Source of the DNA: Psilocybe azurescens
Taxonomy: Eukaryota > Basidiomycota > Agaricomycetes > Agaricales > Agrocybaceae
Direction of reading: 5' to 3'
DNA length: 29,753 bases
Assembly: GCA_023853785.1 (NCBI GenBank)
Contig: JAJIRX010000671.1
Span: 1 to 29,753, forward strand
Shown here: positions 23,096-29,753 of the stretch, piece after piece
How positions within the stretch are numbered: the stretch's first letter is position 1
Layout of the letters: each line of letters begins with the position of its first letter
The notes under the pieces: generated by a model
What the model saw: only the letters and a program-made list of their open reading frames with translations
What the model was told of the DNA's origin: nothing
The model's database searches: none
Program-made: the position numbers and the translations under genes

Positions 23096-24385
23096 GGAGG
23101 ATCTACCACCACTTCGTCTCGAGATACTCATTCGCATCTTTTCTTACCCTTTCTTACCCTCTTCGAATGCCTCTTTCTTGAAGAAACGTGGCATAGGTTA
23201 TTATACCCGCGACTTCCAGTTTGCACTCGATTTATTAGCGCTCCAGCATATTGATTAGTGTCTTGGGTTAATGTTCGGTTATATGTCATGTCCCTTTTAT
23301 TCGTCCGTCCTTCTCCCTGTAGCTACGTTTTCACAATCTTCTACTGTATATATTTGTCTCGTTTTAGGGTATCGCCTCCCTCACCTGTACATACGCACGA
23401 CTTTTGACTTTCTTTCTGCCCATTGTGTATTGTTTCCTTTTGTACTGGTGAACACTTATCAGTTTTATCCTGAAGTCCGTAGCATCGTTGAGCAGGACTG
23501 CTTAAGGAAACTAACAAATTTCATCTCATGAATGATATGTAGGCAGTGCTGCATCTCAGTCAAGGACGGCCGGTACACTGTACTTCAGAACATTCGGACA
23601 CCCCCAGTGAACCCTGGAGTCACCAACCTAAAAGAACCAAGGGCAAGGCGATTGGCAACGAGTTTGCAGTCATCTGAGCATATAAGTTTCCCCGTCTTCC
23701 ATACTATCTCCACTAATTAGCATAGTCCAGAGCGGCAAGTATGCGGAATGTGTTCAACGTCGGCGAAAACTAAATGGTTGAAACACGAGGGAGACGTCAA
23801 GTTGATATAAACAGATCATGCTTTTGCATATGATCTGATTACAACGCGCCGTCAAGGGGTGATAGACATCCCTAACACTGCCTGTTGATACGGAAATCGG
23901 AGAAGAAAAGCCTGAATGAGGTCATGAGGCAGGATTTGCATATATCCAGGGTCATGTATGTAGAACAGTCTGTTAAAGATCTTGCGCTTGTACCCTTCGC
24001 TGCAGCCAATTAAAGGCCTGTTCAAGCAATGTTCAGGTTTAATAATGGGGCTTTCATCTGCCGAACAAGGAAGAGTCAATCTCGTACCGTAAAGGGCTTG
24101 TAAGAGAGTCTGTTACTTTGAACTAGAAAGTAATAAATCTAGCGGTGTTATTTGGCAAAGAAATTGCGATGGTTGTTGCAATGATATTGACGCTCACGGC
24201 AACTTGAACTACTATAGCTATCGTGGGAAAATATGACCCCTTCACAAATTTCTTTACCGGTGTTACATATTCATTAAACTTGAGCTCGAACATTGAGTTC
24301 TTGTATTCAACTTTCAACTTTCTTCTTGTTTTCTTCCCCAATATACACTGGCCGTCAATCCGTGGCTGAATATACATATCACATC
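23096..24385. other. intergenic region between the polymerase and the TPR-like gene
   Basis: No gene is recognised; the longest open frame (minus, 23852-24079) has no recognisable domain. A CTTTCTTACC direct repeat lies near 23137-23160 and a hairpin at 23813-23836. The last 100 bases, with CT-rich TTCAACTTTCAACTTTCTTCTTG-like sequence, are a plausible promoter or leader for the downstream gene. Confidence 0.5.
23813..23836. repeat. hairpin-forming inverted repeat (AGATCAT ... ATGATCT)
   Basis: The seven-base arms are perfect complements, with a partly pairing GC-TTTT-GC interior. It lies in intergenic DNA about 720 bases after the polymerase stop. It could be part of a 3' end or chance. Confidence 0.4.
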
Positions 24386-27132
24386 ATGGTTATTGCCTCA
24401 TCTCCGACACCGGATGTTCCTTCATCTCCAGACACCGACACTATTCATACCAATGCCACCCCCTCAGAGTTATCGACACCTCTGACAGAATCAGGAGAAC
24501 TTCACCTAACTCTGTCGAAATTGAGGTACCAGATGACTGTGCCACAACTACTCAGAAGAAGAAAAAAGAAGAAATCCAAGAAATCCAAAGCCAAGGACGC
24601 GTCGGCAGCCTCCCAATTCCGAGACGATGCAGATGCAGAGGGTCGTCCACCCATTCTGTGCATAAGTAGAAATAAGCACTGGCGCTATATAAGCTCCTAC
24701 CATGTATGTCTGCATTTGCGAATCTACATTGGTTAATGATCAAACTCAACCTTCGTCAGGGACCGTGGCTCCAACTCCCTGTAGAGCTTCTCGATTCACT
24801 GTTAACTCTTAACCTAGATCCTGGTACTCTGACAGGACCTGAGACTCGTCTTCCTTCTTTGCTTCCACCTTCCTCCAGTATATCTTCCAGCAAGCAGAGA
24901 GACCGTGGCCTCCATGGCTTTGGGGACTTCTCGCCTCCAGACTCTCCACGAAACCCATTTGCATCGATGCCTTTGCCGCCTCCATTTCCTCCACCCAAGC
25001 CTGGAAAGCGACACCTCCCCTCCAATTGATCCTGGTGTCTTCCGTTCTGTCAGAAATATACGTCGACTGATAGACGAAGCTGCTGAGTTGTCGGTCCGTG
25101 CTTCTTCCGGTCTCTCTGCTGCAGAATTAGGCTCTATGAGGTCAGGCTCGGGTCCTAGTGGAAGTCCTTGGGCAGCTGCTCAATCTCTCGGCATTAATCC
25201 TCTTGGCAATAATAATGGTGGAGGAAGGAATGTAGCCATGTCTGCTACGCGTATCCATCGATTACGCGCTCTTGCTGTCCAGAAATTGGCCCAAGCTTAC
25301 AAAGCAGATGAAATAGCGTCGAGTGTCATGGTTATGCAAGGAGGAAGTGTCTTTGATGATCTTGCAGAACGCGTTCTCAGAGTTGGCGAGTTTTTGCCTG
25401 TTGTTTCGTCATAACTAGCTCTGAACCACCTATCGCAGATCCAAATGACCCTGACGCCAGATATGTCCATTTCTTCCATGAAAAAATCCCTTCTAGGTAA
25501 GCCGTCGTAATTTTTATGATGTGTTAAGTAAATCTTTCAGTAGACAACTGGCCGAATCAAGCCACTACAAACGTCCTGGACGACTTGATCGCTATGTATC
25601 CTCAGCATCTTGAATACTACCGCACTCGTGGCATCGTACATTGCTTCCGCGATGAATTCCCTCAGGCGACCAAGGATTTTACTCATGCCCTGAAAGAAGC
25701 CAGAGCTGTCCGTAAAGCTAAGATGGCGCATCGCAACAACGGATCTCAGAGTGACTCGCGTACGAATAAGCATGGGAAACGCAGGAAAGGCTCCTCTGCG
25801 ACTCACACGAATGGTCAAGCACCACCCGACGGCACCAGCGCCATGGAGAACGGGATAGATGGGTCAGATGGGGAGCCGCTTCTGAAACATCCCTCCATTT
25901 TAGAAGACGCTCCCGACCCTATTGAACCCCAGCTTTTATTTCTACGCGGTGCAGCTTATTTGCAGCATGCGATCCATCTGATTGAATCTGCCGTGCTGAA
26001 CCTAGAGGGCATCCGCAAAACACCCTCCATCGACGGTGCTGAATTGAGACTCTGTTACATCGAAAACGGCAAATATGGCGGTGTGGAAATCGGTAATCCA
26101 GACGGTCCCTTGGGGAAACGCGATGGACCTAAACTTGCTGCATACTCCAACACGCTCGGAGAGAAGTGTTTCAGAGACCACATCACCCAATTGCTGAGAA
26201 GAAGCTTGCGTGACCACGAGAAATTTCTTTCTCATTTCGATTCGCTCGAATCCCCCAATGCTATCCCAGACGGCGACCTGGCCTTCCAAACCGAATATGC
26301 CTTCCTTCTGTCTGAGTGTATGAGGCCTGGAAATCACTCCGCACAGTCACCTCCGATTCCCGATGCTCCTGCAATGTTCACAACCTATCACCCACTGCTA
26401 GTGGAATCCCATTTAGCGTCCTTATCTGCGAATTGATGCTCGCCGACTTTCTAGGTATTCTTCCGATGTTCATCCACACGGCTTCTGTTGTAGATGGTCT
26501 TGAAGGGTACCCCATTTTTCTTCCTCCCAGGTCGATGGCGCAGGCCGAGTTTGTTGAGGTCCTTGAACGTCTCTCGAGTGGATGGAAGAACGGTATCCAG
26601 CCCCATTCCTTATCAGCTCAGAGAGGCAAAAGTCGGCTTGCCATAGAAGGACCCGTTTTTGTCCGGCCGCCTCCGCCGCCGACACCCACTTACAAAATCG
26701 AGCGGTCCAATTCGTACCACGGTTTTGAAGGCAGCCATCGCGTCAGTGGGTCATCGTCGTCTTCCTCACTTCTGAACCATAGTGCGAGCAACGGAAGGGC
26801 CCTCTCGGACTCCCCTCCCTGCAAACACTTGGCTTGATGGCGGAAGAAGGAAGCAACGGGCATTACCAGCACCAGCACCGGCACCTTTTGGAGTCCCCGC
26901 CTACCCGTCCCAGTCGCCCAGACGCAACAGAGGCATTGGACTGTGCACGCATCTTGCTAGCTCCGGTCGTCAAGCGCCAGCGTGAGCGCGCGGAGAGGAG
27001 CGGCAGCCGAAAAGAGCTTCTACAGGCAAGAAGAAACCAATGCCCATTAATATCCCGCTGCATGGCCCTCGGGTCGAGGTCATTCTCGCCTGGCTCGGTG
27101 CTGTCCATTTGCCCGAACTGGACGATGCTTAA
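24386..27132 (+). CDS. large conserved fungal protein with TPR-like region, function unknown
   Basis: Exons are 24386-24703, 24760-25385, 25439-25496 and 25541-27132, about 866 residues after correction. A Ser/Thr/Pro-rich N-terminus and a Lys-rich patch (KKKKSKKSKAKD) are followed by LQLPVELLDSLLTLN, a Pro-rich linker, and helical repeats: RALAVQKLAQAYKADEI, then VFDDLAERVL and DPNDPDARYVHFF, then MYPQHLEYYRTRGIVHCF and FLRGAAYLQHAIHLIE, whose periodicity resembles tetratricopeptide repeats. The C-terminal part has LMLADFLGILPMFIHTAS and ends at PELDDA. The general layout fits fungal proteins of this kind I have seen, but I cannot name a function. One-base losses break the frame near 25003 (two), 26412 (TTT), 26812 (CCCC) and about 26990, and the join near 25541 is unresolved. 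The second intron appears to be GC-AG. An intact frame is inferred, not seen. A possible alternative frame at 24510-24570 is unsettled. Confidence 0.72.
25386..25438 (+). other. probable GC-AG intron in the TPR-like gene
   Basis: The GCGAGT donor and ATCGCAG acceptor join AGA GTT G to AT CCA AAT, giving VLRVDPNDPDARYV in a continuous frame. A GT donor four bases upstream (GTTGGC at 25382) would lose the frame. The 53-base length fits its neighbours. Confidence 0.55.
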
Positions 27133-27881
27133 AGCGTAAGGCCTCAGACTCCAGCTTTGGCGCATATGCGCACAAGGCATCATGTTTTCACATAAAACAT
27201 AGTCAAGTATATCTTACTCCACGCCCTGCCTAGTGTGATTGACATTCAAATTCTTCTCTGAAACTGATTCGAACTGTTATAGTTATGCAATACTTACTTT
27301 TGATTCTTGGAATGAAATAGGCAATATTATGAGCTTTCTCCTTTAACCAGTGATGATATCTATTCCGTCATTTGTTGCTAACAGTGCTGGGTGCTCGACA
27401 CTCCACCATTAGCTCTTTATTTAACTAATAGCTTGCACCTTATTCTTAGTGTATACCCTTGAACGACTTCTGTGAGGGCTCCGTTACATAAGTGAAGTAT
27501 ACTTAATCCCTAAATAACATTTTGATTCTTGTGGATCATCCCATCCTCTGTCTGGTACTATTTTGACAGCAAGAGTCGATGTGCACAATCAACGTCAATG
27601 TCATTTTCAGCCCCGGCCCGAGCCCTGCATGATGACGATGACCGCACGTGACCGCGTTTCGCGAGGCTGAGGTTGGAGAGGGGCTGGAGGCCAGGACGTT
27701 CACTCTGGTCTTAGAATAAGTGCCTGAAGTTGCGAATACAGCAACTTAAAAAAACCCATGGGTATATTGGTTACAGCCGTACACACAAGAATCGAATAGA
27801 CATTACATAATTGTTGCAGACTCTGCGATCTGCTAAGGAGGAATTGAAGCTAATGTGCAAGGAATATTGTCCGTATCTTTG
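27133..27881. other. convergent intergenic region
   Basis: This lies between the 3' ends of the plus-strand TPR-like gene and the minus-strand F-box gene. It is AT-rich with no recognisable gene. A small hairpin occurs near its start. Confidence 0.5.
27182..27200. repeat. small hairpin ATGTTTT-CACAT-AAAACAT after the TPR-like gene
   Basis: A perfect seven-base stem and five-base loop start 50 bases after the stop codon. It may sit in the 3' untranslated region. Eukaryotic termination does not need such a hairpin, so no terminator role is claimed. Confidence 0.4.
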
Positions 27882-28954
27882 CTAAGAAATACACGCCTTA
27901 CAGGGTATCCGTGTCGTCCATCCACAACCATCAATTGGAAAATGCACATAAAAGTACACTATACCATCGTTGCGCTCAAAGAAAGAAAGAAACCACGACA
28001 GCCGTTCAACTAGTATTGCCCAACCTCTCAAAAATCCCCGCGTCCTGTTGATGTCCGGGCACAGCGCCAAGCGCACCTTCTCGCTATCCGGGATGACCTT
28101 ACGCCCAAACCCCTTCCCGTGCTCCAGCCACGCGCCGATGCCGGTGCGGATCCCGCTGGTCTTGAACACCCGCGCGAGCTTGTCCCGCTGGATTGACCAC
28201 TTGAGCTTGCGCACGATGGGCAGCAGGCTGCGGGCGACGTTGGTGGAGGAGGACTCGACGTCCGGGAGGACGTGGCATGAGTGCAGGCTCTGCAGGGATC
28301 GCGAGGGCGGGCCCGCGGTCGTCCGCCTGTGCAGCTGGACAGCGAGCTTGTGCGAGGCTTGCTGGCGCAGTATCATCTTTCCTGTCTCATATTGAACGAC
28401 AGACTGTATAATATAATAAATCACAATGATAAATCAATCAGTCAGTCAACAACATCTCCTTATAACTCGGACTCGAAATGTGCTCACTGTGAGCGAGTAT
28501 AAATAGGAGCCCATCCTCCAGCGCCTTTCGATAGCCAGCCCCTTGATGACCCCACGGCGCACCAGATCAGAGACAGTTGGCCTAAGTTGATGTCCCTGCG
28601 GACTCATTCCAAATAGGTTATGGTTCACTCTCGAGGGCGAGACAATCTTCAGCCTGTGAGTGTGCAGCACTGGATCATCGGTGAGCGGTATCAATGAAGG
28701 CGCGACCCGCGCGATAACAGCCAAGTCTGGGAGGTCCAGATAAGAGACTATTGAAGTATTTGGCAACAATTCAGCCATCGTATAAGATACAGCACCAATG
28801 GCTATGGCCATAACTCACGAATGTGAAGCAAAACCTCTGGTGGAAAGCTCAGTAGCCCGTTCGAATCAAGTATCCTGTCTCCTGCCCTGATATCATCGCT
28901 GGAAGTTGGCAGGCTGCTCTGAATTATGCTGGTACGTTCAACGTACCGATGCAT
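27882..28954 (-). CDS. F-box domain protein
   Basis: F-box proteins recruit substrates to SCF ubiquitin ligases by binding Skp1; the substrate here is unknown. Minus-strand exons are 28954-28819, 28747-28488 and 28403-27882 with introns of 71 and 84 bases (GTGAGT and GTGAGC donors). Residues about 35-75 form the F-box: SFPPEVLLHILSYLDLPDL, continuing into AVIARVAP and a conserved HTHRLKIVSPSRV. A conserved central part follows (LRPTVSDLVRRGV, ERRWRMGSYLYS), then a basic helical C-terminal half with WSIQRDKLARVFK and SEKVRLALCPDI. ATG 28954 was chosen because it opens directly into the frame that splices into the F-box. As read the protein has 305 residues, but the last 40 are unlike the rest. 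One missing G in the GGGG run (plus strand 28036-28039) would give IFERLGNTS and a stop near 28006, a more natural end. Confidence 0.8.
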
Positions 28955-29753
28955 TTCGTGGTGGTAGTTTATGAGAAGAGACCAGGGGCCTATGTTATGG
29001 CAAGGCCCAACAACGACACTATTAACACCGACTGTCGTGAAGACAGCTAAGCCACGGCTCGCCCGCAGTGTCTATTTCGGGATATCTAATCACATGATGT
29101 CGTGATAATATTGTTCTAATTATAGATACTGGACCGAGGCGGGAATGAGGTGTTTACGAAAAGCTTCTCCCGCGTAGGGCAGACAGAAATTTACAATGAT
29201 GCAACAGTTTTTAATTCATATCTATGTATGTAATGACTAATAGTGAGGATACAAATGCGATAGAAAGCGGAAGGATCGGAAGGTATGTAAGATGTAACTA
29301 CTCGAAATCCGGATTAAAAGAGTCGGAAAGAGAAGTCGTTTGAGTGCTAGAGAGAAAACTCGGATGGAAAGAAAGAACATTCAAAAAGAGAGAAACTTTA
29401 GGGAGAGTGCGTCAAAGTCAGGTAATGAAAAATGTAATGCCTGATGGATGCGTTGCTGGATGATAGCTGTGAACCAAGACGTAGAAAGAGAATCTAAAAT
29501 AACAAAGAATTGCGATAATAATACAACGGCGAAAAGGAGACTGAATATGATACACGCAACGAAAAAGAAATTAAAACGACAGTCAAGACGTAAAAAGTGA
29601 AATAAAGGACAAAAGGACGGCAAAACGGTAAAATGCGACTTGAAATAAGAAAGCATCTCAGTCGATTTGCGTTCAAGAAAAGTTCTTGCGGACAGCGGTA
29701 GGAGAAGTCGAAGCTTTGAGTTTGAGTCCGTGTTCCGTAACTCAAATTAGACC
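28955..29753. other. upstream region of the F-box gene with a purine-rich tract
   Basis: No gene is recognised. From about 29240 to 29720 the plus strand is rich in A and G (GGAAAGAAAGAAC, AAAAAGAGAGAAAC and similar). Minus-strand open frames there are low-complexity Phe/Leu/Ser-rich translations. The promoter of the F-box gene must lie just right of 28954. Confidence 0.5.

Noticed and set aside
28778..28811. Met at 28811 or 28778 as the start of the F-box protein
   Set aside because: Both lie inside the first intron; splicing 28819 to 28747 completes the F-box helix, which neither start would include.
1..29753. CRISPR array, integrase-type mobile element or retrotransposon
   Set aside because: No regularly spaced repeats, terminal repeats with target duplications, or reverse transcriptase or transposase motifs were seen; the polymerase is the cellular RNA-silencing type, not a retroelement or viral enzyme.

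Overview
The window is nuclear DNA from a basidiomycete fungus, most likely an Agaricomycete (mushroom-forming). The evidence is gene style: genes are cut by many GT-AG introns of roughly 44-85 bases, and the proteins are typically fungal (an Msn2-type zinc-finger factor, a Cdc31 centrin, a QDE-1-type RNA-dependent RNA polymerase, an F-box protein). No bacterial operons, CRISPR arrays, rRNA or tRNA genes were recognised.

Layout. Positions 1-7485 are gene-poor: a possible coding remnant at the left edge, an imperfect 110-base tandem duplication (about 3686-3905) and small tandem repeats. A C2H2 zinc-finger transcription factor runs from 7486 to 9728 (+, one intron). A strongly pyrimidine-rich stretch follows to about 11.15 kb, then another gene-poor region to 17.4 kb. 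The latter contains exon-like, apparently decayed plus-strand coding segments at about 13.35-14.78 kb that I could not assign to a family. The right part is gene-dense: centrin (17437-18156, -), divergent from a 17-exon RNA-dependent RNA polymerase of RNA silencing (18479-23095, +), then a large conserved fungal protein with a TPR-like region (24386-27132, +), then an F-box protein (27882-28954, -). Position 28955 to the end is non-coding, with a purine-rich tract.

Main observations. (1) The polymerase gene, the TPR-like gene and the last exon of the F-box gene can only be read through by assuming many one-base losses, nearly all inside short homopolymer runs. For the polymerase I infer eleven such losses, and adding them back gives a coding length divisible by three and an uninterrupted product of about 1,241 residues. 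This looks more like consensus error than natural decay, but that needs raw reads. The zinc-finger and centrin genes show no such breaks. (2) The catalytic D-x-D-G-D motif of the polymerase sits on a 12-base microexon, with a GC-AG intron before it and a GT-AG intron after it; both outer aspartate codons are split by introns. (3) A second probable GC-AG intron lies in the TPR-like gene.

The genes do not form a pathway cluster. The polymerase is the RNA-silencing component; no Argonaute or Dicer is present here. The centrin and polymerase start codons are only 322 bases apart, so they probably share a bidirectional promoter.
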